From the NCBI GenBank assembly GCA_965221755.1, contig OZ244921.1, positions 3,038,001 through 3,102,000 of the forward strand: a stretch of 64,000 nucleotides of DNA, read 5' to 3'. Positions within the stretch are counted from its first letter, which is position 1, and every line of letters starts with the position of its first letter. A model generated the notes under the pieces. It ran no database searches. It saw only the letters and a list, made by a program, of their open reading frames with translations, and was not told the origin of the DNA. Shown here piece by piece: positions 45,181 through 52,954 of the stretch. This DNA comes from Azophilus sp965221755 (GTDB taxonomy: Bacteria; Pseudomonadota; Gammaproteobacteria; Pseudomonadales; Azotimanducaceae). The translations under genes were made by a program, and so were the position numbers.

Positions 45181-45312
45181 GGGTTCCCGGTGCGTGTGAG
45201 GCGGCGGCATTCTGCCTTCTAAAGGAAGTGGAATCAACCGTTCATGGCTCGGTCATGGCTCGGCGCCAGCAGTGCGGCGACAAGGCCGACGTGCGCCGTT
45301 CGCCTCTCTCTG

Positions 45313-45433
45313 GTAAGCGGTCATTCTGAGGCGTCATTGCCGACCGGCTGAATATCCGGTTTCCTTCGTCGTTCCATGACGAAGGAGCAACCGTTCAATG
45401 AATGATGAAGGACGTGCGGTGGTTCGCCGCGCC
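45313..45433 (+). mobile_element. Solo IS66 left end (121 bp)
   Basis: Identical except for one base (45353) to the left end of the IS66 remnant at 47106. It begins with the IS66 hallmark GTAAGCGG, contains the hairpin ccttcgtc-gttccat-gacgaagg and the tnpA start, but the frame stops after 13 codons at the junction. The 1.8 kb between the two copies may be an insertion into, or a rearrangement of, one element. Confidence 0.7.
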
Positions 45434-45481
45434 GCCTAGCCAAGCAGCGCTCGCAAGCGCCGATAGGCAGTCGGCCTCAAA

Positions 45482-45874
45482 CTATGCGCCTAACACCTCA
45501 ATTTCCGCACAGCTTTGCAATTTCTTGTCGCTTGTGACCAAAGTGAGGCCGAGCACCTTGGCCGAAGCGGCGATTAATCTGTCGGCGGGGTCCTGATTCG
45601 CCACAGCGATGCTTCTGCTGCTTATGGCAATTTCCATGGAAATTGGAACCTCAATAACCGGACTATTCGCCAAAGCCTTGGCGAGCCAGGATTCCGCACG
45701 GGTCGCAAGCTCGATCCTGCCCTTTTCCGCAAGCAACAACACCTCCCAGCAGCTGATCGATGATAGGTGGAGGATGGCATCTTCCGAGGCCAATGCCTTT
45801 AGAGCATTCTCTTGAATGCGATCCGGCGCAATCAGGCTCCAAATCCAGACATGCGTATCAAGCAGCAGATTCAT
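45482..45874 (-). CDS. PIN-domain toxin (VapC-like)
   Basis: A 130-residue protein, MNLLLDTHVWIWSLIAPDRI..., of the PIN group common next to Phd/YefM antitoxins (LDTHVWIW, ISCWEVLLLAEKGRI, QDPADRLIAASAKVLGLTLVTSDKK). Asp6, Glu in CWEV, and the Asp pair in DPADR are the metal site. Likely an RNase. The antitoxin gene lies 44 bp upstream. Confidence 0.85.
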   Translation of the reverse strand: MNLLLDTHVWIWSLIAPDRIQENALKALASEDAILHLSSISCWEVLLLAEKGRIELATRAESWLAKALANSPVIEVPISMEIAISSRSIAVANQDPADRLIAASAKVLGLTLVTSDKKLQSCAEIEVLGA

Positions 45875-45918
45875 GTCCTAATTGATTGATCCGGTATTCA
45901 CCTATCGCGGCTGCAAAA

Positions 45919-46155
45919 TCAACGCAGAGCCTCCCAATCCTCCAAATCGCCGGCAGGCTCGATAATATCGCCCGGAATCCGGACCGTGCCTTTCATGCTC
46001 CCAATCCAGTCCGAACCCGCCGGCTTGGGGGGAGGCACGACCCGGGCGACAGGCTTGCCATAGCGGGTGACGAGCACGGGGGTGCCTGTTTCGGAAACCT
46101 GCGTCAATACCGCGAGGCACTTGGCTTTGAATTGGGAGACGTTGATCTGATGCAT
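45919..46155 (-). CDS. Phd/YefM-type antitoxin
   Basis: A 78-residue antitoxin: MHQINVSQFKAKCLAVLTQVSETGTPVLVTRYGKPVARVVPP is the Phd/YefM DNA-binding half, followed by a tail that should bind the PIN toxin. A perfect 14-bp palindrome, 33 bp upstream, is the probable operator. On the minus strand TTGCCA and TTATGT are spaced 17 bp and could be the promoter. Confidence 0.82.
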   Translation of the reverse strand: MHQINVSQFKAKCLAVLTQVSETGTPVLVTRYGKPVARVVPPPKPAGSDWIGSMKGTVRIPGDIIEPAGDLEDWEALR

Positions 46156-46188
46156 GGCGGCGACGCTAGCATAGTCCACATAAGTAGT

Positions 46189-46202
46189 CAACATGCATGT
46201 TG
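46189..46202. promoter_or_regulatory. 14-bp perfect palindrome before the antitoxin gene
   Basis: CAACATGCATGTTG. Location overlaps the predicted promoter spacer; likely bound by the toxin-antitoxin complex. Confidence 0.5.
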
Positions 46203-46213
46203 GCAACTATAGG

Positions 46214-46447
46214 GAGCACATGAAGTGCCCGGTTTTAGAGCACATGAAATGTCCGGTCGTATCGTTTCGCGTTTCGGTCTTTTGGGGAGCGCGCGATGGG
46301 CGCGGCGAAGCGTTTGGAGCGATGGGCAGGCCCGGAATCTTCACGGCCGACAGGCTTGGTCTTGAAGTCGATCGCCTCGGCTGCGGCGCGATCGAAATCC
46401 GGCGCCTTTCCCGAAGGTTCGTTGCTGGCCGTCGCGGGCCGGCGGAA
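46214..46447. other. Transposon-end-like direct repeats and an unidentified C-terminal coding scrap
   Basis: gagcacatgaagtgcccggtt (46214) recurs as a near copy at 46238. On the minus strand a frame reads AIDFKTKPVGREDSGPAHRSK...RYDRTFHVL and stops inside the second repeat, as transposase genes often do near an element end. I cannot name the family. Confidence 0.3.
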
Positions 46448-46607
46448 TCAGGCAATCAGGCGCGAGTTGACCAAGTGATTGAGGCTGATGCCATCCGCCG
46501 CCGCCTTGATGGCAAGCTCGCGATGGGTTGCAGGCGGAATGCGCACAACGAATTTCCCGCTGTAGGCACGCTCGGACAGCGGCTTCTGCCGCTGGCGGAT
46601 GCTGTCG
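46448..46607 (-). pseudogene. HicB-type antitoxin C-terminal fragment
   Basis: Minus strand reads KPLSERAYSGKFVVRIPPA and THRELAIKAAADGISLNHLVNSRLIA, the ribbon-helix-helix end of HicB antitoxins. The N-terminal HicB fold and hicA are missing; the IS1380 fragment abuts it at 46617. Confidence 0.6.
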
Positions 46608-46616
46608 TGGTGCGAG

Positions 46617-46935
46617 CGCCCGCGGGATCGATTACATCGTCGGGATCGCCCGCAACAAGCGGCTGAACGCGCTGGCGGCGCCGTTGCTGGCCGAGGCGAG
46701 GGAGGCGTTCGAGCACGGCGGCGGCAAGCAGCGGCTGTTCGGCGCGTTCGACTACGCCGCCGGAACCTGGGACCGGCCGAGGCGGGTCGTCGTCAAGGCC
46801 GAGCATGCGGCCCGCGGGGCCAACCCGCGCTACGTCGTCACCAACCTCGCCGGAGCGCCGCGGCACTTGTACGACGCCGTGTACCGCGCATGCGGCGACA
46901 TGGAGAACCGGATCAAGGCCCGGAAATTCGCTCGC
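46617..46935 (+). pseudogene. IS1380-family transposase, C-terminal fragment
   Basis: RGIDYIVGIARNKRLNALAAPLL, RVVVKAEHAARGANPRYVVTNLAG and LYDAVYRACGDMENRIK are the C-terminal part of IS1380-type DDE transposases (the E of the triad is in GDMENRIK). The frame then runs into unrelated Arg/Pro-rich sequence to 47109. N-terminal and central parts are missing. Confidence 0.65.
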
Positions 46936-47105
46936 CCCAAGACCGCGAAAACGTCCCGGCCTGCGGGAAAACCCGCCAACCAAGCCCCGCAACAGCGCCG
47001 ATCCCGGCCGCCTCGGCGCCGCCGCGAATCCGCATCGCCCAAAAAACCGTTTTCCTCGCATCCTCAACTTGCTCGTGCAATATCCGGGCTAGCCGACTGC
47101 GTAGA

Positions 47106-47998
47106 GTAAGCGGTCATTCTGAGGCGTCATTGCCGACCGGCTGAACATCCGGTTTCCTTCGTCGTTCCATGACGAAGGAGCAACCGTTCAATGAATGATG
47201 AAGGACGTGCGGTGGTTCGCCGCGCCCGAGGCGAGTGGCGGGCGATCATGTCGCGCTTCGAGCGCAGCGGCCGGGGCCGCCGGGAGTTCGGCCGGACGGC
47301 TGCGCGGCCTGCGAGGCGTATGCGAAGCGGCAGGGCATTGCGAACGCCCAGTGCTGGGCGCACTGCCGGCGGAACTTCACGGACGCCGGGGAGAGCGACC
47401 GGGCGGGCGTGGCCAAGGCCCTGTCGCTGATCGGGGCGATCCACCTTAACGAGAAGGCCATCCGCAGGAAAAAGCTCGAAGGCCCCGCGAAGCTGGCCTT
47501 CCGGCGGGAGCGCAGCGCGCCGGCCGTCGATGCCTTCGACTGGTGCGAAACGCAGCGCCAGCGGCTCGGCCTGCTGCCGAGCAGCCCGTTCGCCAAGGCG
47601 CTCAAGCACGCGGCGGAGCGGGAAGCCAGCTTGCGGGCGTTCCTTGAGGACCCGGCCGTCTCCGTGGACACGAACCACCTTGAGCGCGGCCTGCGCCCCG
47701 TTCCAATGGGGCGGCGCAACTGGCTCTTCGCCTGGACGGAGCTGGGCGCCCGGCGGGTGGGCGCCATCCGGAGCTTGCTCGCCACCTGCGGGCTGCAGGA
47801 CGTCGATGCCTACGCCTGCCTGGTCGACGTCCTTCAGCGCGTCGGCCAGCACCCCGCGAAGCGGGCCGTGGAACTGACGCCGAGGGTCTGGAAAACGCTG
47901 TTCGCGGACCGGCCCCTGCGGTCCGACCTCGACCGCACCAAGGATCCGCCACTTCAATAAGCGCCGAAAGTCCAGAACGGCCTAGAGTGTCCGCTTAC
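47106..47998 (+). mobile_element. Internally deleted IS66-family element
   Basis: Both ends are present: GTAAGCGGTCATTCT at 47106 and, reversed, GTAAGCGGACACTCT ending at 47998. Inside, the start of TnpA (MNDEGRAVVRRARGEWRAIMSRFERSG-type sequence from 47191) is fused by deletion to the C-terminal part of TnpC. IS66 elements normally exceed 2 kb with tnpA-tnpB-tnpC; here 893 bp remain. No 8-bp target duplication is seen (tgcgtaga versus tctctctg), so flanks were rearranged. Confidence 0.75.
47298..47960 (+). pseudogene. IS66 TnpC (DDE transposase), C-terminal remnant
   Basis: CEAYAKRQGIANAQCWAHCRRNFTDA, VSVDTNHLERGLRPVPMGRRNWLFAWTELGARRVGAIRSLLATC and LVDVLQRVGQHPAKRAVELTPRVWK are the conserved end of IS66 TnpC. 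The catalytic N-terminal half is deleted. Confidence 0.75.
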
Positions 47999-48508
47999 TC
48001 TCTCTGTGCGGGCTCAGAAACATTTTGGAACCTGACCCATTCGCTCGAGAGGCCGCCTTTCAGCGAGTCGCAAATGCTGTAGTTGGTTGGATAGCACACC
48101 TTGCCCCAGAGTCGCACGGTGAACCAGCCGCCCGTAAGCTTCTTCAATCGGCCCCCTTCATAATAGGTGCAGGCGCGGGCGATCGGTTCCCCCTTGTTAT
48201 ATTTGTCATCCGCGATATGGTAGCCAACTATCGTGTCCTCGCCTTCCCATTGTTTGGTTTCCCAGTTGAAGGTGCGGCTGTGACTGCCCTTGTCATAGGC
48301 GCAGCGGGCGGCGGCGCACGCCGACGGCCGCGGTCCAGTTGAAGGCTTCAAGGTCCAATCCTGCAACCAGCTCCGACGCAGCTCGTTCGGGGAGCAAGTC
48401 GGCCATCAGCCCTTGGACTGCTTTGCCCGTGTTGCCCATGACAAAGGCCACAGGCTGCGCCATTGCCGGCACTGCCGTCAGAGCCGCCATCAGCGCGGCG
48501 GCCAGCAC
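47995..48508 (-). pseudogene. Small secreted protein, frameshifted
   Basis: From a GTG at 48508 the frame reads LAAALMAALTAVPAMAQPVAF, a signal peptide, then continues to about 48300; the remainder (CAYDKGSHSRTFNW, YHIADDKYNKGEPIARACTYYEGG, GWFTVRLWGKVCYPTNYSICD) is in another frame. The combined protein would be a Cys-containing secreted protein of unknown family. The last dozen residues are coded by a dispersed repeat and the TAA stop by the IS66 inverted repeat. Could be a true pseudogene or a sequencing frameshift. Confidence 0.45.
48005..48041 (+). repeat. Dispersed palindromic repeat, copy 11 (5' module only)
   Basis: tgtgcgggctcagaaacatt and ttggaacctgaccca, directly after the IS66 right end; hairpin modules absent. 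Confidence 0.6.
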
Positions 48509-48799
48509 TGTCAGGCGTTTAAGCGGGTGGGGGGAGGGGGTGAACTCTTTTTCTCATTGCGTTTTCCTCAGATAAGAGTGGGAATCAGAATGGGTCACAG
48601 CCGATCACAGCATGCTTGGCGAAGCGGTTGCCCCCGTCCAACTGACATCACGGCTACCCTTATGGGTCTCGTGAATGCAACCTCCACATCTTCCTCATCG
48701 GAAGACTCCTCCTCCATTTCTTGTTTTTTCATCTTGTAGGAATGATTGAAGTCTGCGACCGGAAGCCTCAGCCGCCGGGACTTTTGAATGGCCTTGGTT

Positions 48800-49498
48800 T
48801 CAGCAGTCGGCGTCGAAGCCCCAGGTGCCGATGCGGGTTCTGGATTCGTCATTGGCCGACAGGGCCGCAAGGAATTCGGCGCGCGGCATCGACTTGACGC
48901 CCAATGAGCTTAGGTGGCGGTTGGGAATCTGGCAGTCGATGAGCTGGAAGCCCCAGCGCTTGAGCTGCTCGCTGAGGTGGGCGAGGGCCACCTTGGAGGC
49001 GTCCGGAATGCGGCTGAACATGGATTCGCCGAAGAAGAAGGCGCCGATGGACAGGCCGTACAGCCCGCCGGCGAGACGCCCTTCGCTCCACACCTCAAGG
49101 GAGTGGGCGTAGCCCAACTCGTGCAAGTGGCCGTAGGCGGCGCCCATGCCGGGCGTGATCCACGTGCCCGATTGTCCTCCGCGTTTGCTGGCGCAGGCAC
49201 TGACCACCTCGGCAAAGGCGCGATCGAAGGTCACCTTGAAGCCGCCGTTGCGCAGCCGCTTGGCGAGGCTTCGGCTGATGCGCATTTCGCCGGGCGCCAG
49301 CACCGCTCGGGGATCCGGGCTCCACCAGAGAACCGGTGCTTGGTCGTCGTCGAACCACGGGAAGATTCCAGCTCGGTATGCGGCTAGCAGGCGCTTCGGG
49401 GAGAGGTCGCCGCCGACCGCGAGCAGGCCGCCGATCGAGTCGTCCGCCTGCCGCGGGTCAGGGAAGCCGGCGCCGCTGCGGATGAAGGAAACCGCCAT
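48800..49498 (-). CDS. aat: Leucyl/phenylalanyl-tRNA-protein transferase
   Basis: A 232-residue enzyme that adds Leu or Phe to N-terminal Lys/Arg, creating N-degrons for ClpS-ClpA. VGGDLSPKRLLAAYRAGIFPWF, VLWWSPDPRAVL, GTWITPGMGAAYGHLHELGYAHSLEVW and GESMFSRIPDASKVAL are conserved. Usually adjacent to infA/ate in this gene cluster; here separated from infA by an IS/TA island. Confidence 0.95.
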   Translation of the reverse strand: MAVSFIRSGAGFPDPRQADDSIGGLLAVGGDLSPKRLLAAYRAGIFPWFDDDQAPVLWWSPDPRAVLAPGEMRISRSLAKRLRNGGFKVTFDRAFAEVVSACASKRGGQSGTWITPGMGAAYGHLHELGYAHSLEVWSEGRLAGGLYGLSIGAFFFGESMFSRIPDASKVALAHLSEQLKRWGFQLIDCQIPNRHLSSLGVKSMPRAEFLAALSANDESRTRIGTWGFDADC

Positions 49499-49511
49499 GG
49501 CCGCCTGGAAC

Positions 49512-49808
49512 CTAGCGGCTGGCTCCGGCGGCTTGAAGAATGTCCCTGAAGGGCTGCGCCAACCGATGCTCGGCAATGATGTCCAAGAGGGTTTCGCCGC
49601 GTTCGTTTTCCGCCTCCAGGTTGCGTCCTGCTTGGCGGAACCAACGGATGAAGACCTCAAAGTCGTTCGGCCGCATGCTGCGGTAGGCATGCAGCAAGGC
49701 GCTGAAGTCAGCATCCATGCCCTTGGCCAAGGGCGCCTTGTCGAGAAAGGATCGAATGCGCTGCTCGTCCCAGACCTCATCGACCACCTTCGCCTTGTCC
49801 GGGCGCAT
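49512..49808 (-). CDS. PA4642-family conserved protein
   Basis: A 98-residue protein, MRPDKAKVVDEVWDEQRIRSFLDKAPL..., with DFSALLHAYRSMRPNDFEVFIRWFRQAGRNLEAENERGETLLDIIAEHR, matching a small conserved proteobacterial family of unknown function (PA4642 type, by recollection). Sits 13 bp upstream of aat and shares its direction. Start at 49808 fits the family. Confidence 0.75.
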   Translation of the reverse strand: MRPDKAKVVDEVWDEQRIRSFLDKAPLAKGMDADFSALLHAYRSMRPNDFEVFIRWFRQAGRNLEAENERGETLLDIIAEHRLAQPFRDILQAAGASR

Positions 49809-49916
49809 GTCAAGCCCTGCCGTCGGTTGCGGTCGGTCAATGATAGCACTGGCCAACTGCCATTGGCCCTTTTGTGAGGCTTGGCGAATGCCGTTACACT
49901 AGCCGACCACTAATGA

Positions 49917-52184
49917 TTGCCAGCGGTTGCGCCTCTCTTGACCACCTACCGCGCCCCAATACGCGAAATCGGCTTGATTGGCGTCGGCGCCTTCGCCCTT
50001 TACCTGTTGTTGGCGGTGGTCTCCCATTCGCCTTCGGACCCGTCGTACACCTTTAGCGGCGAATCCGGTGAAGTGCGCAACTGGGTGGGCGCCAGCGGGG
50101 CCTATGTGGCGGACCTGTTCCTGTTCGTTTTTGGCTGGGTCGCCTACATGATGCCGCTTGCGGTCCTCGCCGTCGGGGTGCGCGTCGTGGTTGGAAGCGG
50201 CAATCGCTCCCCTTGGTTCACGGCCACTTTGCGCAGCGTCGGCTGGATCGTCGTGACGCTTTGCGCCTGCGTCCTCGTGCAGGCGCACGTGCCCTCGGAA
50301 GGCTTTGCGATGCCCGCTGGCTCCGGCGGCGCGCTCGGCGAGTGGCTGGCCCAATACGGACTGCCCGCCTTCGGCTTCGTGGGGCTGACCCTGTTGGGCG
50401 TGGCGGGCATCCTGACGGGCGCCCAGACGGCGTTGGGCTTTTCCTGGCTCGATGTCGCCGAGTGGCTCGGCGCGCGCATGCACCATGCGTTCATGTCCTT
50501 GGTCGCCTTTGCCGCCCGCCGGGCGGAATCGGTCGGCAAACGGCGAGCGGCCCGCAAGGCCGCCCGGTCGGCCGTTCGCAAGCGCGAGCAGACTCGCGAG
50601 AAGGATCGCAGCAGGCGTCAAAAGCGCCGGCCGCCGAACATCGAACCTCCGGCAGCGAAGGCGGTCGAGCCGGAGCAGGCGGGCCTCTTTGATGCGGCCG
50701 GCGTGGGTCCGGTCCCCGACATGGCCCTCCTTGACGACAAGTCCGCGGACGACTCAGGCGGCTTTTCGGAGGAGTCGCTCAAGGCGATGTCCCGGCAACT
50801 GGAGTTGAAGCTTGCCGAGTTTGGCGTGGAGGCGGAGGTCACCTCGGTGCTGCCGGGGCCGGTGGTCACCCGTTTTGAAATGCAGCCGGCGCCGGGGGTG
50901 CGGGCGCAGAAAATCACCGCTCTGGCGAGGGATTTGGCTCGTTCCTTAGCCGTGATCAGCGTTCGCGTCGTCGAAGTGATTCCCGGCAAGTCGGTGATCG
51001 GCATCGAGATTCCCAACGAAAACCGGGAAATGGTGCGGCTCAAGGAGATTTTCGCCACCAGCGAGTACGAGAAGTCGAAATCGCCGCTGACGTTGGCGCT
51101 TGGCAAGGACGTGGCCGGCGCGCCGGTGGTGACGGACGTCAGCCGCATGCCGCATCTTCTCATTGCCGGCACCACGGGCTCCGGCAAGTCGGTGGGCGTC
51201 AACGCCATGTTGATCAGCATCCTCTACAAGGCCTCCCCGGATGATGTCCGCTTGATCCTGGTGGATCCGAAGATGCTGGAGTTGGCGGTCTATGAAGGCA
51301 TTCCCCACTTGCTGGCGCCCGTGGTGACGGACATGAGCCAAGCCGGCCACGCGCTCAACTGGTGCGTTGCCGAGATGGAGCGCCGCTACCGGCTGATGGC
51401 GGCGCTCGGCGTGCGCAACCTGGCCGGCTTCAACAGGAAGGTGCGCGATGGGCAAAGAACCGGAAGGCCCTTGGTCGATCCGCTGGCGGAGGAGGACGGG
51501 CTTGAGCAGGCGTCTGAATTGATCGCTTTGCCGTTCATTGTCGTGGTGATCGACGAGTTCGCCGACATGATGATGGTGGCTCGAAAGCAGGTCGAGCAGC
51601 TGATCGCCCGCATCGCCCAGAAGGCCCGCGCCGCCGGCATCCATCTGGTGCTCGCCACCCAACGCCCCTCGGTGGATGTCATCACCGGTCTCATCAAGGC
51701 CAACATTCCGGCCCGCATCAGCTTCCAGGTCTCCTCACGGGCCGACTCCGGCACCATCCTCGACCAAGGCGGCGCGGAGCAGCTGCTCGGCCACGGCGAC
51801 ATGCTCTTTCTGCCGCCGGGCACCAGCGTTCCGAATCGGGTCCACGGGGCCTTCGTCTCCGATGAGGAGGTGCATCGCGTGGTCCGGGACTGGAAGCAGC
51901 GAGGCGAGCCCAACTACGACCACGACATTCTGCGCGGCGGCGCGGAAGGGGCGTTCGTTGACATGCCGTCCGGCTCCGGGGACGCCGAGCGGGACGACCC
52001 GCTCTACGATGAGGCGGTCGCCTTCGTGATCGAGACCCGCAGGCCCTCCATATCGGCCGTTCAGCGCAAGCTGCGCATCGGATACAACCGCGCAGCCCGC
52101 CTCATCGAGGCCATGGAGCAGGCTGGGGTGGTGACGCCCATGAACGGCAACGGCAGCCGCGACGTGCTGGTGGGCGGCGATTAG
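49917..52184 (+). CDS. ftsK: DNA translocase FtsK
   Basis: A 755-residue septal DNA pump. N-terminal membrane segments (about four between residues 15 and 180), a short basic linker, then the motor with Walker A GTTGSGKSVGVN, Walker B FIVVVIDEFADMM and the KOPS-reading gamma winged helix at the end (DPLYDEAVAFVIETRRPSI..). The linker is shorter than in E. coli. TTG start at 49917; another TTG seven codons later is possible. Confidence 0.95.
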   Translation: MPAVAPLLTTYRAPIREIGLIGVGAFALYLLLAVVSHSPSDPSYTFSGESGEVRNWVGASGAYVADLFLFVFGWVAYMMPLAVLAVGVRVVVGSGNRSPWFTATLRSVGWIVVTLCACVLVQAHVPSEGFAMPAGSGGALGEWLAQYGLPAFGFVGLTLLGVAGILTGAQTALGFSWLDVAEWLGARMHHAFMSLVAFAARRAESVGKRRAARKAARSAVRKREQTREKDRSRRQKRRPPNIEPPAAKAVEPEQAGLFDAAGVGPVPDMALLDDKSADDSGGFSEESLKAMSRQLELKLAEFGVEAEVTSVLPGPVVTRFEMQPAPGVRAQKITALARDLARSLAVISVRVVEVIPGKSVIGIEIPNENREMVRLKEIFATSEYEKSKSPLTLALGKDVAGAPVVTDVSRMPHLLIAGTTGSGKSVGVNAMLISILYKASPDDVRLILVDPKMLELAVYEGIPHLLAPVVTDMSQAGHALNWCVAEMERRYRLMAALGVRNLAGFNRKVRDGQRTGRPLVDPLAEEDGLEQASELIALPFIVVVIDEFADMMMVARKQVEQLIARIAQKARAAGIHLVLATQRPSVDVITGLIKANIPARISFQVSSRADSGTILDQGGAEQLLGHGDMLFLPPGTSVPNRVHGAFVSDEEVHRVVRDWKQRGEPNYDHDILRGGAEGAFVDMPSGSGDAERDDPLYDEAVAFVIETRRPSISAVQRKLRIGYNRAARLIEAMEQAGVVTPMNGNGSRDVLVGGD

Positions 52185-52269
52185 TGCGCCGTCCATCGGT
52201 TCCGCCAGGCATGCCTCAGACCGACCGCCGGGCGGTCTCCGGACGCCGGTCCTGGCTCGTGGGACAACC

Positions 52270-52899
52270 TTGTTCCGCGGTCGGAAACGCTGGGCCGAAC
52301 CCGTGCTGAGGCTTTGCGGATGCGTCCTGTTGGCTGCGGGATTGGCGGCCCCGGCATTGGGCGATCCCCGTTCGGAACTGCAGCAGCGCCTGGATGCCGT
52401 CGGCCGCCTGGCCGCGGACTTCACGCAGACGCAGTACGGCGCTCGCGGCGAGCTGCTGGAGCAGGCTCATGGCCGGGTGCGTTTGGCAAGGCCGAAGTTT
52501 CGCTGGGAGTTGCTTGAACCCCATCGGCAGATCATCGTCGCCGACGGCGAAACCCTCAAGGTCTATGATCCGGATCTCGAACAGGTCAGCGTCCGGCCGC
52601 TCGAGGAGGCGCTGGCGGATGCCCCGCTGGCCGTGCTCACCGGCTCCCGGGCCACCCTGAACGCCGAATACCAGGTCGCCCGCCCGCACCCGGAACGGTT
52701 CAGCCTGCGGCCGCTGGCTGATGATGCGCTCATCGCGGAGATCATCCTGGATTTTGACGGCGGCCGCCTCAGCGGGATCGACATTCGCGGCCCGTTGGGC
52801 CAGCGCACCGACGTGCGCCTGAACCGCTTCGAGAACGCATCCGTCGTTCAGCCAAGCGACTTTGAACTCGACCTCCCGGAGGGCGTGGAGGTCTATTGA
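52270..52899 (+). CDS. lolA: Outer-membrane lipoprotein carrier protein LolA
   Basis: A 209-residue periplasmic chaperone. Signal peptide LRLCGCVLLAAGLAAPALG, then RLAADFTQTQYGARGELLEQAHGRVRLARPKFRWELLEP, the LolA opening. Shuttles lipoproteins from LolCDE to LolB. Ends overlapping the 5' region of rarA. Confidence 0.93.
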   Translation: MFRGRKRWAEPVLRLCGCVLLAAGLAAPALGDPRSELQQRLDAVGRLAADFTQTQYGARGELLEQAHGRVRLARPKFRWELLEPHRQIIVADGETLKVYDPDLEQVSVRPLEEALADAPLAVLTGSRATLNAEYQVARPHPERFSLRPLADDALIAEIILDFDGGRLSGIDIRGPLGQRTDVRLNRFENASVVQPSDFELDLPEGVEVY

Positions 52900-52954
52900 A
52901 CCGCAAGCCTTGGCCAATGCGTTAAAATCGCCGTTCGAGCAGGCGCTTGGGCAA

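Noticed and set aside
44869..45240. tRNA-Ser expected near infA by analogy with E. coli
   Set aside because: No cloverleaf or GTTCGA-type T-loop was found here or elsewhere in the window.
48595..48732. 45-codon acidic frame upstream of aat (MKKQEMEEESSDEED...)
   Set aside because: No ribosome site, no homology, and the C-terminal half looks random; too weak to list as a gene.
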